Shown here: piece after piece, positions 50,611 to 60,305 of the stretch
How positions within the stretch are numbered: position 1 is the first letter of the stretch
Layout of the letters: every line of letters begins with the position of its first letter
From: Pelomonas sp047654805
GTDB lineage: Bacteria > Pseudomonadota > Gammaproteobacteria > Burkholderiales > Burkholderiaceae_C
Assembly (NCBI RefSeq): GCF_047654805.1
Contig: NZ_JASGIV010000001.1
Location: 868,001-932,000, forward strand
Reading direction: 5' to 3'
DNA: 64,000 nucleotides
Translations under genes and position numbers: made by a program
Notes under the pieces: model-generated
What the model saw: the letters and a program-made list of their open reading frames with translations, nothing else
Databases searched by the model: none
What the model was told of the DNA's origin: nothing

Positions 50611-52533
50611 ATGTCGTTGATGCGGCAGATCGCCTGGCTGGTGCTGGGCGTGGTGCTGGCTGCGTTGGTGGGTGCGGTCGGCCTGTCAACGCTGTCCACG
50701 CAGCAGTTGATGCGTACGCAGCTCGAGCTGAAGAACGCCGATAACGCCCAGGCGCTGGCGCTGGCGCTGTCGCAGCAGAAGGGGGATGGAGAGCTGATCA
50801 AGCTGCTCGTGTCCGCCCAGTTCGACACCGGTGCCTACGAGTTCGTGCGCTGGCGCGGCATCGACGGCGCCACGCTGTTCGAGCGCAGCGAGGCGCCGCG
50901 CCGTGGCCAGGCGCCGGGCTGGTTCCGGGTGCTGCTGCCCATCACCGCGGAGCCTGGCGTGGCCCAGGTGTCCAACGGCTGGAATGCCATCGGTTCCGTG
51001 GAGCTGATGAGCCAGTCCGGCTATGCCCATGATGCGTTGTGGTTGAGTTCGCGCCGGTTGCTCGCCTGGCTGCTCATCGTCGGCATCGCCGCGGCTGTCG
51101 TGGCCTGGGCGGGGCTGCGCCGCATCCGCCGACCGCTGGATGCCGCCGTGGCCCAGGCCGAGGGGGTGCTGGTGGGTAGCTATGGGCAGGTCACCGAGCC
51201 GCGCGTGCCGGAGCTGCAGCGCCTGACGCGTGCGATGAACGCGATGGTGCAGCGGGTCAAGGAGATGTTCGAGGCCCAGGCCGGACAGCTGCTGGTGCTG
51301 CGCGAACAGGTGCACCATGATCCGCTGACCGGAGTGTCCACGCGCCGGCATTTCCTTGCCGAGCTGGAAGCCGCGCTGCAGCGCGACGACGGCCCGGCCG
51401 TCGCCGGCCTTGTGCTGGTGCGGCTGCGCGACCTGCCGGGCCTGAACGCCCGTCTGGGCCGCGTCGCTGTGGATGACGTGCTGCTGACCATCGTCACGGC
51501 GCTGCAGGCCTACCCCGAATCCGTGGCCGGCTGTCGCGTCGGGCGCCTCAATGGCGGCGACTTCGCGTTGTGGCTGCCCGCCGAGGGCGTGGCGGCCGAG
51601 ACCGCCCATGCGCTGGCGGACGCGCTGCGCGCCAGCTTGCCGGCCTTCGGCCCTGGCGTGCAGGTGGCGCTGGGCGCCATCGAGCTGCCGCGCGAGCGCC
51701 CAAGCGGCGTCTGGCTGGGCGAGGCTGACGCCGCGCTGGCGCGCGCCGAGCACCTCAGCGAGGCGCGCGGCGGCTTCGTCGTCGAGATCGTGGCGGATCC
51801 GGGCCTCGGCCGGGAGCAGGGTGAGGGCCTGTGGCGGGCACAGCTGCAGCAGGCCGTGGGCCAGCAGCGCGGCCGCCTGGCCGAGTTTCCAGTGCGCGAC
51901 CGTGCCGGCCGCGTGCTGCACCTGGAATGCCCGTTGCAACTTGACCTGGGCACCGGCTTCGTGCCGGCGGCCACGTGGCTGCCGCTCGCAGGGCGGGCGC
52001 GGCTGACGGCGCAGGTGGACCTGTTCGCCGTTGACCTGGCATTGAAGGCCATCACGGGCGATGGACAGGCGCGCTGCATCAACGTGGCGCCGGCCTCGCT
52101 GGCCGATGCGGTCTTCCTGCCGCAACTGCGCGAGCTGCTGGGCCTGTGGCCGCAGGCAGCGCGGTCGCTGCTGCTGGACCTGACCGAGGTTGCAGCGACG
52201 GAGCATTTCGAGCGCCTGCTGGAGCTGGGCCAGCAACTGCGCCCGCTGGGCGTCAAGCTGGGCCTGGAGCATGCGGGCGCCGGCCTGGCCCAGGTCGAGC
52301 GGCTCTACCAAGCGGGGCTGGACTACGTGAAGCTCGACGCCTCGGTGCTGTTGGGCGTGGCCGGCGAGGCGGGCCGGGCGGCCTTCGTGCGCGGCATGGT
52401 CATCATGCTGCGCAGCCTGGCGTTGAAGGTCTACGGCGAGGGCGTCGTCGACGAGATGGATGCCCAGGCACTGTGGGACTGCGAACTGGACGGTCTGACG
52501 GGTCCGTGGGTGACGGCGAGCCTGCAGGGTTGA
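50611..52533 (+). CDS. lapD: LapD-like c-di-GMP receptor (degenerate GGDEF-EAL)
   Basis: The product has 640 residues. A membrane segment (about 8-28), a periplasmic LapD/MoxY-type output domain (about 30-150, with NGWNAIGSVELMSQSGYAHDALW), a second segment (about 150-168), HAMP, GGDEF and EAL follow. Trp124 falls where LapD contacts LapG in Pseudomonas. The GGDEF motif reads NGGDF, and the EAL motif reads ECP, so it is presumably a receptor rather than an enzyme. When bound to c-di-GMP, LapD sequesters LapG and keeps the adhesin on the surface. Confidence 0.88.
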   Translation: MSLMRQIAWLVLGVVLAALVGAVGLSTLSTQQLMRTQLELKNADNAQALALALSQQKGDGELIKLLVSAQFDTGAYEFVRWRGIDGATLFERSEAPRRGQAPGWFRVLLPITAEPGVAQVSNGWNAIGSVELMSQSGYAHDALWLSSRRLLAWLLIVGIAAAVVAWAGLRRIRRPLDAAVAQAEGVLVGSYGQVTEPRVPELQRLTRAMNAMVQRVKEMFEAQAGQLLVLREQVHHDPLTGVSTRRHFLAELEAALQRDDGPAVAGLVLVRLRDLPGLNARLGRVAVDDVLLTIVTALQAYPESVAGCRVGRLNGGDFALWLPAEGVAAETAHALADALRASLPAFGPGVQVALGAIELPRERPSGVWLGEADAALARAEHLSEARGGFVVEIVADPGLGREQGEGLWRAQLQQAVGQQRGRLAEFPVRDRAGRVLHLECPLQLDLGTGFVPAATWLPLAGRARLTAQVDLFAVDLALKAITGDGQARCINVAPASLADAVFLPQLRELLGLWPQAARSLLLDLTEVAATEHFERLLELGQQLRPLGVKLGLEHAGAGLAQVERLYQAGLDYVKLDASVLLGVAGEAGRAAFVRGMVIMLRSLALKVYGEGVVDEMDAQALWDCELDGLTGPWVTASLQG

Positions 52534-52582
52534 CGCGGCCTTCGCGCGGCGTCGCCCCGCGGGTCCGGACGCGGCCGATGGG

Positions 52583-54844
52583 TCAGATCTTCATCTCCCA
52601 GCGCACCTGCCACTGCGTGTAGCTGGGACCGCCGCTGCGCGACGTGATCAGCTGTTCGCCGGTGTTGATCACACTGCCGGTGAAGTAGTCCATGGCCGAC
52701 AGGTTGGATGCCGAGACCCGCAGTGACTGCTCCGTGTTGATGGCCCACAGCGCGAAGGCGTCGACGACGGCCTTGCGATTGGCGGTGGTCTCGGTGATCA
52801 GCGTCTGCTGGGTGGTCGTGGACGGTGTCCAGTTCAGCGAAGCGCCCAGCGTCAGCGGCACGGAGCGCAGCCGGTAGTCGGCACCGAGGTTGGCCGTGCC
52901 CTTGGGCTGTCCGTCGATGTGGTTGTTCGGCCCGGGGATGCCGTCCACCTTGGACGTGAAGAAGCTGAAGTTGCTGCGCACGTTGATGGGCAGCGCATTC
53001 TCCAGGTACTCGTCCAGCCGGAAGCGCGCCTCCAGCTCGATGCCGGCCGTGGATGCCTTGCCGATGTTCTGTGGCCGCGACACCCAGCGTTGCGTCGCCG
53101 CCCAGGTCACGGTCTCCAGCGCCGTGACGTTGCGCATCAGGTTGGTGATGCGCCGGGCGAAGAAGTTGGCGCTGAGCAGGCCACCCTTGCTCAGGTAGTG
53201 CTCGTAGCCCACCTCGAAGCCGGTGGCAAGCTCGGGCTTGAGATCGGGGTTGCCGGCGCGGTCGGGCGTGTTGGCCTGGTGGGGCACCTGGCTGTTGATG
53301 GTGGGCCGCGCGATGAGGTCCTGCAACTGCGGGCTGCGGTAGCTGCGCGTCAGGCTGGCTCGGATCATGTCGCGGCCGCGCTCGTCGAGCTTGTAGCGGG
53401 CATGTGCCAGCGGTGTGAAGACGCTGGACTTGTTGCGGGCGTCGTAGGTCGCCGCGCTGGACTTGGTGGTGATGCCCTCCCAGCGCGCTCCGGCATAGAA
53501 GTCCCACTGCTTGCCGACGTTCCACTCATCCTGGGCGTAGGCGGCGATCCGGGTGGAGGCGGCGTCGAGGTCGTCGCCGAAGTCGTCAAGCCCGGCCTGC
53601 GGCGCGCCGTTGACGAGGGTGATGCGGTTCTGATGGCGGTTGGTGCCTTCGGCCTCGAAACCGCTCACCAGGGAGTGGTCGCCGCCGAGGTTGTGCGACA
53701 GCTTGGCCAGCGCGCTCCAGTTGCTGTCGCGGCTGGTGGTGCTGTCGTCCTGCAGCCTCGAGGCAGCGCCGGCCAGGCTCTCCTGGCGCACGCTGTGGCT
53801 CTCGCCGCGCGCGCGGCCCAGGCCACCGCGCGCCTCGATGCGGGTGTCGGGACTCAGCCGGCTTTGCCACTGCGCGTTCAGGCGCGCCATCGTGAAGCGG
53901 TTGTCACCCTGGGTGTCGGCCGCGTCGTAGAAGCCGGTGGGTTGCGGGTCGGGCGCGGGCGTCGTGGTCTGGCGCAGCTGGGAGTTGCTGTTGGAGCGCG
54001 TGGACACGATGAAGGGCTGGATGGCCAGGCTGTCCGTTGCGTTGAGCTTGAACTGCACGCGGCCGGTTAGGTTCAGCGAGCTGCGCTCGTCCTCGCTGCG
54101 CCCGCGCGAGCTCAGCAGGCTGTCGCTGTTGCTCGCGACCGTATGGGTCAGCGTGTCGTTGATCAGGTTGTCGATGCGCTCGCCGCGCATCGCGTTGACG
54201 GTCAGGTTGTAGGCATGTCCGTCGCCGAAGTTGTCGTTGCGCGTCCAACTGATGCCGGGGCTGAGCTTGCCGCGCTCGGTGCCGAAACCGGCGCGGAACT
54301 CGTTGAGCCGTTTCTTCAGCGCTTCACGCAGCACCACGTTGATGGTCCCGGCCACGGCGCGGGTGCCGTACTCCGCAGTGGGCGCGCGCAGCACTTCGAT
54401 GCGTTCGACCTGCTCGGGCGGCAGCTGGTCCAGCGAGAAGCCCGGCGGCATGCGCTCGCCGTTGACGAGGATCTGCGTGTAGCCGCCACCCATGCCGCGC
54501 ATGCGGATGTCGCCGCCGCGGCCCGGGCGTCCACCTGTGGTCACGCCCGGCAGGCGCTTGATCATCTCGCCCAGCGTGGAGTCGCCGAACTTCTCGATTT
54601 CCTCGCGCGTGATGACGATCTTGCTCGCCGTGGAGGCGCGGCGGATGGATTCATCGCTGGCGTTGCCGCTGACCTCGACGCGCTTGAGCTGCTCGGCCTT
54701 GGCGTCGGCCGGCCTGGGTGCCGGGCGTTCCGGTGCAGAGGCCGGCGCATCGGGCGCGGCGGGGCGGGTCTGAGCCTGGGCGGCAGCGCAAAGGGCGCCG
54801 CCTGCCGCCAGCAAGGCGGCAGCGGAAACACGGTTGAGTTGCAT
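52583..54844 (-). CDS. TonB-dependent outer-membrane receptor
   Basis: The product has 753 residues. A signal peptide (AALLAAGGALCAAAQAQ) is followed by a Pro/Ala linker and a TonB-box-like region (KRVEVSGN). The plug domain has TLGEMIKRLPGVTTGGRPGRGGDIRMRGMG and EVLRAPTAEYGTRAVAGTINVVLRE. The rest forms the barrel and ends in the aromatic-terminated strand QWQVRWEMKI. It imports a ligand such as a siderophore or glycan; the ligand is not assignable. It is divergent from mrp. No Fur box was noticed. Confidence 0.92.
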   Translation of the reverse strand: MQLNRVSAAALLAAGGALCAAAQAQTRPAAPDAPASAPERPAPRPADAKAEQLKRVEVSGNASDESIRRASTASKIVITREEIEKFGDSTLGEMIKRLPGVTTGGRPGRGGDIRMRGMGGGYTQILVNGERMPPGFSLDQLPPEQVERIEVLRAPTAEYGTRAVAGTINVVLREALKKRLNEFRAGFGTERGKLSPGISWTRNDNFGDGHAYNLTVNAMRGERIDNLINDTLTHTVASNSDSLLSSRGRSEDERSSLNLTGRVQFKLNATDSLAIQPFIVSTRSNSNSQLRQTTTPAPDPQPTGFYDAADTQGDNRFTMARLNAQWQSRLSPDTRIEARGGLGRARGESHSVRQESLAGAASRLQDDSTTSRDSNWSALAKLSHNLGGDHSLVSGFEAEGTNRHQNRITLVNGAPQAGLDDFGDDLDAASTRIAAYAQDEWNVGKQWDFYAGARWEGITTKSSAATYDARNKSSVFTPLAHARYKLDERGRDMIRASLTRSYRSPQLQDLIARPTINSQVPHQANTPDRAGNPDLKPELATGFEVGYEHYLSKGGLLSANFFARRITNLMRNVTALETVTWAATQRWVSRPQNIGKASTAGIELEARFRLDEYLENALPINVRSNFSFFTSKVDGIPGPNNHIDGQPKGTANLGADYRLRSVPLTLGASLNWTPSTTTQQTLITETTANRKAVVDAFALWAINTEQSLRVSASNLSAMDYFTGSVINTGEQLITSRSGGPSYTQWQVRWEMKI

Positions 54845-54941
54845 GGCCGCGAGCTTGCCATCGGGGGCGCGCCAGCTTGTGGCGGCATCGTTAACGCAAG
54901 CTTTCTTTACGTGTGCCTCGGCCAATCGCTCACCAGCTTGA

Positions 54942-54960
54942 GGGTTTCGCCAGAAAACCC
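54942..54960. repeat. Inverted repeat in the TonB-receptor/mrp intergenic region
   Basis: GGGTTT (54942-54947) pairs with AAACCC (54955-54960) across a 7-base loop. It lies midway between divergent start codons (97 bases from one, 68 from the other) and could be an operator. The surrounding 183 bases contain no ORF. Confidence 0.35.
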
Positions 54961-55027
54961 GCCGGCCGGCCCTCGAGCGGCCGCGGGCTAGACTGCCTTC
55001 CCTCTTTCCCGTGAACAGTTTCCTGCC

Positions 55028-56122
55028 ATGACCGCGATCTCCGAAGTCCAGCTGCAACCCCTGCTGCAAGCCGTTGTGGACCCCGGCAACGGCCGCACGC
55101 TGGGCGAGGCCCGCGCGATCAAGTCGGTCAAGGTCGAAGGTGCCGACGTGGCTGTCGACGTCGAGCTGGGCTATCCGGCCGCCAGCCAACATGCTGCCTT
55201 GCGCGCGGCCCTGGTCGCCGCGGCCAAGAGCCTGCCCGGTGTGGGCAACGTCAGCATCGGCATCGCGACCCGCGTCGTTGCGCATGCGGTGCAGCGCGGC
55301 GTGCAGTTGCTGCCGGGCGTCAAGAACATCATCGCCGTGGCTTCCGGCAAGGGCGGCGTGGGCAAGAGCACGACGGCCGCCAATCTGGCGCTGGCACTGG
55401 CCGCAGAAGGCGCCCGCGTGGGCGTGCTGGATGCCGACGTCTACGGTCCCAGCCAGCCTCTGATGCTGGGAGCCAGTGGCCGGCCCGAGACACTGGACGG
55501 CCAGAACATGGAGCCCCACGTCGCGCACGGGCTGCAGGTCAATTCCATCGGCTTTCTCGTCGACGACGACCAGGCCATGATCTGGCGCGGCCCCATGGCC
55601 ACGCAGGCGCTGGAGCAATTGCTGCGCCAGACCCGCTGGCAGGAACTGGACTACCTCATCGTCGACATGCCGCCGGGCACCGGTGACATCCAGCTCACAC
55701 TGTCTCAGCGCGTGCCCGTGACGGGCGCCGTCATCGTGACGACGCCGCAGGACATCGCCCTCATCGACGCCAAGAAGGGCCTGAAGATGTTCGAGAAGGT
55801 GGGCGTACCCATCCTCGGCATCGTCGAGAACATGGCGGTGCACATCTGCTCCAACTGCGGCCATGCGGAGCACATCTTCGGCGCCGAGGGCGGCGCGAAG
55901 ATGGCGGCCCAGTACGGCAGTGAACTGCTGGCCTCGCTGCCGCTGGCCATGAGCATCCGGGCCCAGGCGGATTCCGGCACGCCCACCGTCGCGGCCGAGC
56001 CCGACGGCGAGGTGGCGGCACTCTACAAGGCCCTGGCGCGCAAGGTCTCCGCCAAGATCGCCGCCCAGGGCAAGGACTACTCGTCCAAGTTCCCCAGCAT
56101 TTCGATCTCCAAGTCCACCTGA
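55028..56122 (+). CDS. apbC: Mrp/ApbC P-loop iron-sulfur carrier protein
   Basis: The product has 364 residues. An N-terminal MIP18/DUF59 domain (about 1-90) is followed by the Walker A motif ASGKGGVGKSTTAANLA, then DADVYGPSQPLMLG and VDMPPGTGDIQLTLSQRVP. The conserved CSNCGHAEHIFG carries the Cys pair that binds a bridging Fe-S cluster. It delivers Fe-S clusters to apoproteins; the large Fe-S load of the adjacent formate dehydrogenase could make it locally useful, but that is a guess. Divergent from a TonB receptor gene. Confidence 0.95.
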   Translation: MTAISEVQLQPLLQAVVDPGNGRTLGEARAIKSVKVEGADVAVDVELGYPAASQHAALRAALVAAAKSLPGVGNVSIGIATRVVAHAVQRGVQLLPGVKNIIAVASGKGGVGKSTTAANLALALAAEGARVGVLDADVYGPSQPLMLGASGRPETLDGQNMEPHVAHGLQVNSIGFLVDDDQAMIWRGPMATQALEQLLRQTRWQELDYLIVDMPPGTGDIQLTLSQRVPVTGAVIVTTPQDIALIDAKKGLKMFEKVGVPILGIVENMAVHICSNCGHAEHIFGAEGGAKMAAQYGSELLASLPLAMSIRAQADSGTPTVAAEPDGEVAALYKALARKVSAKIAAQGKDYSSKFPSISISKST

Positions 56123-56180
56123 CGCGCCGGGGCGCAAGTCGGTTGCGGGATACCCGACCGATCTGCTCCCCCTGGAATGC

Positions 56181-56199
56181 CCGCCCTGGACAAGGGCGG
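56181..56199 (+). terminator. Hairpin after apbC, possible terminator
   Basis: CCGCCCT (56181-56187) and AGGGCGG (56193-56199) form a perfect 7-bp stem with a 5-base loop, followed by TGCTTT. It lies 58 bases after the apbC stop and about 100 before fdnG. The poor T-tract makes it uncertain. Confidence 0.4.
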
Positions 56200-56295
56200 T
56201 GCTTTATGAAGAAATCGCGAGGTGCCGAGGTTCGGCCTGTTTCATCACGATGTCCGCGGCGAAGTGCTGGCGGAAACTCCCTGGAGGCAAATCGA

Positions 56296-59200
56296 ATGGA
56301 CATGAACCGGAGGCAGTTCTTCCGGGTGAGCGGCGCGGGGTTGGCGGCGTCCAGCCTTGTGGCCTTGGGGTTCTCGCCGACGGCGGCCCTGGCCGAGACG
56401 CGCAACTTCAAGCTCTCCCGGGCAACCGAGACCCGCAACACCTGCCCCTACTGCTCGGTGGGCTGCGGCATCATCATGTACAGCCTGGGCGACAAGGCGA
56501 AGAACGTCACCTCGTCCATCATCCACATCGAGGGCGACCCCGACCATCCGGTCAACCGCGGCACGCTGTGCCCCAAGGGCGCTGGCCTGCTGGATTTCGT
56601 GCACAGCCCGAACCGGCTGAAGTTCCCGGAGGTCCGCGAGCCCGGCACCACGGAGTGGAAGCGCGTCAGCTGGGACGAGGCGTTGGACCGGCTCGTCAAG
56701 CTGATGAAGGCCGACCGCGACGCCAACTTCCAGACGACCAATGCCGCGGGGCAGACGGTGAATCGCTGGACCAGCACCGGCATCCTGGCCGCCTCGGCCT
56801 CGTCCAATGAAACAGGCTACATCACGCACAAGGTGATGCGCAGCCTGGGCATGCTCGTCTTCGACAACCAGGCACGTGTTTGACACGGCCCGACGGTGGC
56901 CAGTCTGGCCCCGACGTTCGGCCGCGGCGCGATGACCAACCACTGGGTGGACATCAAGAACGCAGACCTCGTGCTCATCATGGGCGGCAATGCCGCCGAG
57001 GCCCACCCCTGCGGTTTCAAGTGGGTCATCGAAGCCAAGCACCACAACAAGGCCAAGCTCATCGTCGTGGACCCGCGCTTCACGCGCTCGGCCGCCATGA
57101 GCGACTATTACGCGCCCATCCGTGCGGGCTCCGACATCGCCTTCCTGGGCGGAGTCATCAACTACCTGTTGAGCAACAACAAGATCCAGACTGAATACGT
57201 CCGGAACTACACCAACGCGACCTTCATCGTGGGTGAGGCCTACAAGTTCGAAGCCGGCATCTTCAGCGGCTACGACGAGGCCAAGCGCGCCTACAACCCC
57301 GCCTCCTGGGGCTACGAGCTCGACGACAAGGGCTTTGCCAAGGTCGACATGACCATGGAGCATCCGCGCTGCGTGCTCAACGTGATGAAGCAGCATTACG
57401 CGCGCTATACGCCCGAGCAGGTCAGCAAGATCACCGGCACGCCCAAGGACAAGTTCCTGAAGGTCTGCGAGCACATCGCGAGCACCTCCACGCCCGACCG
57501 CACCATGACCATCATGTATGCGCTGGGTTGGACTCAGCACAGCATGGGCTCGCAGATCATCCGTACCGGCGCCCTCATGCAGCTGCTGCTGGGCAACATC
57601 GGCGTGCCCGGCGGCGGCATGAATGCGCTGCGCGGCCACAGCAACATCCAGGGACTGACGGACCTGGGCCTGCTGTCCACGTCGCTGCCCGGTTACCTGA
57701 GCCTGCCCAAGGACGCCGAACAGGACCTGGAGACCTACTACAAGACCCGTGCCACCAAGCCGCTGCGTCCCAACCAGATGAGCTACTGGCAGAACTATCC
57801 GAAGTTCTTCGTCAGCTACATGAAGTCGACCTTCGGCAAGGCGGCCACTGCGGAAAACAGCTGGGGCTACCACTGGCTGCCCAAGTGGGACACCGGCTAC
57901 GACGTGCTGCGGGCGTTCGAGATGATGAACCAGGGCAAGCTCAACGGCTACATCTGCCAGGGCTTCAACCCGGTCGGCTCCTTCCCGAACAAGAAGAAGA
58001 TCGTCGCGGGGCTGTCCAAGCTCAAGTACCTCGCCATCATCGACCCGCTCAACACCGAGACGGCCGAGTTCTGGAAGAACTACGGCGAGCACAACGACGT
58101 CAAGTCGGCCGAGATCCAGACGACGGTGTTCCGCTTCCCGAGTACCTGTTTCGCGGAAGAGGATGGTGCGCTGACCAACTCCGGTCGCTGGCTGCAGTGG
58201 CACTGGAAGGGCGCCGAGCCCCCGGGCGAGGCCAAGGGTGACCAGGCGATCATCGCCGAGCTGTTCACGCGCCTGAAGGCGGCCTACGTGAAGGACGGCG
58301 GGACCTTCCCCGACCCCATCCTCAACCTGAGCTGGCCCTATCTCAAGCCCACCGACCCGTCGCCGGAGGAATTGGCCAAGGAGTACAACGGCAAGGCCCT
58401 GGCCGATCTGCCGGACCCCAAGGATCCAACCAAGCTGCTCGCCAAGGCCGGCGAGCAGCTCAGCGGCTTCGGCCTGCTGCGCGACGACGGTTCCACGGCC
58501 GCCGGCTGCTGGATCTACACCGGCGCCTGGACCCAGGCCGGCAACCAGATGGCCCGCCGCGACAACGCCGACCCCTGGGGCATAGGCCAGACGCTGAACT
58601 GGGCATGGGCCTGGCCAGCCAACCGGCGCGTGCTTTACAACGCTGCGTCCTGCGACCCCAGCGGCAAGCCCTGGAACCCCAAGCGCCGGCTGATTGCCTG
58701 GGCGGGTGACAAGTGGGCGGGCTCCGACGTTCCGGACATCCGGCCTGACGCCAACCCGACGGACGCCGATGCGGTGCGCCCCTTCATCATGACCGCCGAG
58801 GGCGTGGCGCGGCTGTTCGCGCCCAGCGGCATGGCGGACGGCCCGCTGCCCGAGCACTATGAGCCCTTCGAGACGCCGCTGACGACCAATCCCATGCATC
58901 CGGAGAACGCCAAGGCCAAGTCCAACCCGGCTGCGCGAGTCTTCAAGGGCGACATGGAGGCCTTCGGCACGCCCAAGGACTTCCCGTACGTGGCGACCAG
59001 CTACCGGCTGACCGAGCACTTCCACTACTGGACCAAGAACGTGCTGACCTCGGCCGTCATCCAGCCGCAGCAGTTCGTCGAGATCGGCGAGGAGCTGGCC
59101 AAGGAGAAGGGCGTGGCCAACGGTGACTGGGTCAAGGTGAGCAGCAACCGCGGCTTCATCAAGGCCGTGGCGGTCGTCACCAAGCGCATCCCGTCGCTGG

Positions 59201-59367
59201 ACGTGGACGGCAAGCGCGTGCACACAGTGGGCCTGCCCAACCACTGGGGCTTCGTCGGAGTGGCCAAGCCCGGCTATCTCGTGAACACGCTGACCCCCTT
59301 CGTGGGTGACGCCAACACGCAGACGCCGGAGTTCAAGAGCTTCACCGTGAACCTTGAGAAAGCCTGA
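56296..59367 (+). CDS. fdnG: Selenocysteine-containing respiratory formate dehydrogenase, alpha subunit
   Basis: The product has 1023 residues if the in-frame TGA at 56881-56883 (codon 196) is read as selenocysteine. The upstream and downstream parts are in the same frame, and the flanking NQARV-U-HGPTVASLAPTFGRGAM is nearly that of E. coli FdnG, whose selenocysteine is also residue 196. An N-terminal Tat signal (MNRRQFFRVSGAG) is followed by the 4Fe-4S motif CPYCSVGCGIIMYSLG and molybdopterin domains. It oxidises formate to CO2 in the periplasm, passing electrons to FdnH. Start chosen at ATG after GGAGG. Confidence 0.96.
56881..56920 (+). promoter_or_regulatory. SECIS element for selenocysteine at codon 196 of fdnG
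   Basis: Just after the TGA, bases CGG (56894-56896), a bulged T (56897) and GGCCA (56898-56902) pair with TGGCC (56906-56910) and CCG (56911-56913). The apical loop GTC is followed by T, giving the conserved GUCU. The bulged U and the GUCU apex are the features that SelB needs in E. coli SECIS hairpins. The position relative to the codon is also as expected. Confidence 0.85.
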
Positions 59368-59378
59368 GGACGCACGCC

Positions 59379-60293
59379 ATGTCATCACTCCAATCCCTGG
59401 ACATCGCCAAGCGCTCCGCCACCACCACGCCGTCCACGCAGGTACGCACCCACGTGCCCGAGGTCGCCAAGCTCATCGATGTGTCGTCCTGCATCGGCTG
59501 CAAGGCCTGCCAGGTGGCGTGCATGCAGTGGAACGACCTGCGCGACGACGTCGGAGACAACCACGGCACCTACGACAACCCGCGCGACCTCACGGCCCAG
59601 AGCTGGACGGTCATGCGCTACTCGGAGGTGGAGGTCGAGAAGGACCGGCTCGAGTGGCTGATCCGCAAGGACGGCTGCATGCACTGCGAGGATCCGGGCT
59701 GCCTGAAGAGCTGCCCGGCCCCCGGCGCCATCGTGAAGTACACCAACGGCATCGTGGACTTCATCTCCGAGCACTGCGTGGGATGCGGCAACTGCGTGAC
59801 CGGCTGTCCCTTCGACGTGCCGCGCATCAGCAAGGTGGACAGCAAGGCCTACAAGTGCAGCCTGTGCTCCGACCGCGTCGGCGTGGGCCTGGAGCCGGCC
59901 TGCGCCAAGGCCTGCCCTACCGGTGCCATCCGCTTCGGCACCAAGGAGGACATGCTGCAGTTCGGCGCGGAGCGCATCGTGGACCTGAAGGAGCGCGGCT
60001 ATGCCAACGCGGGTGTCTATGACCCGCCGGGCGTGGGCGGCACCCACGTCGTCTACGTGCTGCAGCATGCCGACAAGCCCGAGCTCTACCACGGCCTGCC
60101 CAAGGACCCCAAGATCAGTCCGCTGGTGTCGCTGTGGAAGGGCGCGGCCAAGCCGCTGGCCGTCGCGGCCATGATCGGCGCGGCCATCGTCGGCTTCTTC
60201 CACTACACGCGTGTCGGGCCTATCGAGGACCCCGACGATCCCGAAGCCGACCGCAACGTCGCCCGCGACGATGCGAACCACCCCACCGCCTGA
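59379..60293 (+). CDS. fdnH: Formate dehydrogenase iron-sulfur (beta) subunit
   Basis: The product has 304 residues. Four 4Fe-4S clusters are indicated by CIGCKACQVAC, CMHCEDPGCLKSC, CVGCGNCVTGC and CSLC...CAKACP. A C-terminal membrane helix (about residues 250-272, LAVAAMIGAAIVGFFHYTR) anchors it to the inner membrane. It carries electrons from FdnG to the cytochrome b subunit. It begins 11 bases after fdnG and is followed by fdnI after 12 bases. Confidence 0.96.
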   Translation: MSSLQSLDIAKRSATTTPSTQVRTHVPEVAKLIDVSSCIGCKACQVACMQWNDLRDDVGDNHGTYDNPRDLTAQSWTVMRYSEVEVEKDRLEWLIRKDGCMHCEDPGCLKSCPAPGAIVKYTNGIVDFISEHCVGCGNCVTGCPFDVPRISKVDSKAYKCSLCSDRVGVGLEPACAKACPTGAIRFGTKEDMLQFGAERIVDLKERGYANAGVYDPPGVGGTHVVYVLQHADKPELYHGLPKDPKISPLVSLWKGAAKPLAVAAMIGAAIVGFFHYTRVGPIEDPDDPEADRNVARDDANHPTA

Positions 60294-60305
60294 CAGGAGC
60301 GCACC

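Noticed and set aside
56123..56295. FNR box, sigma-54 promoter or Moco riboswitch upstream of fdnG
   Set aside because: No TTGAT-N4-ATCAA, no GG-N10-GC with proper context, and no recognisable Moco RNA core. Only short hairpins are visible.
56881..56883. In-frame TGA in fdnG taken as a nonsense mutation or as two separate genes
   Set aside because: The same frame continues with conserved FdnG sequence, the codon number equals that of E. coli selenocysteine, a SECIS hairpin follows, and selA/selB are downstream.
56245..59388. 1047-codon antisense frame over fdnG
   Set aside because: The plus strand encodes FdnG with near-identity to the E. coli active-site region.
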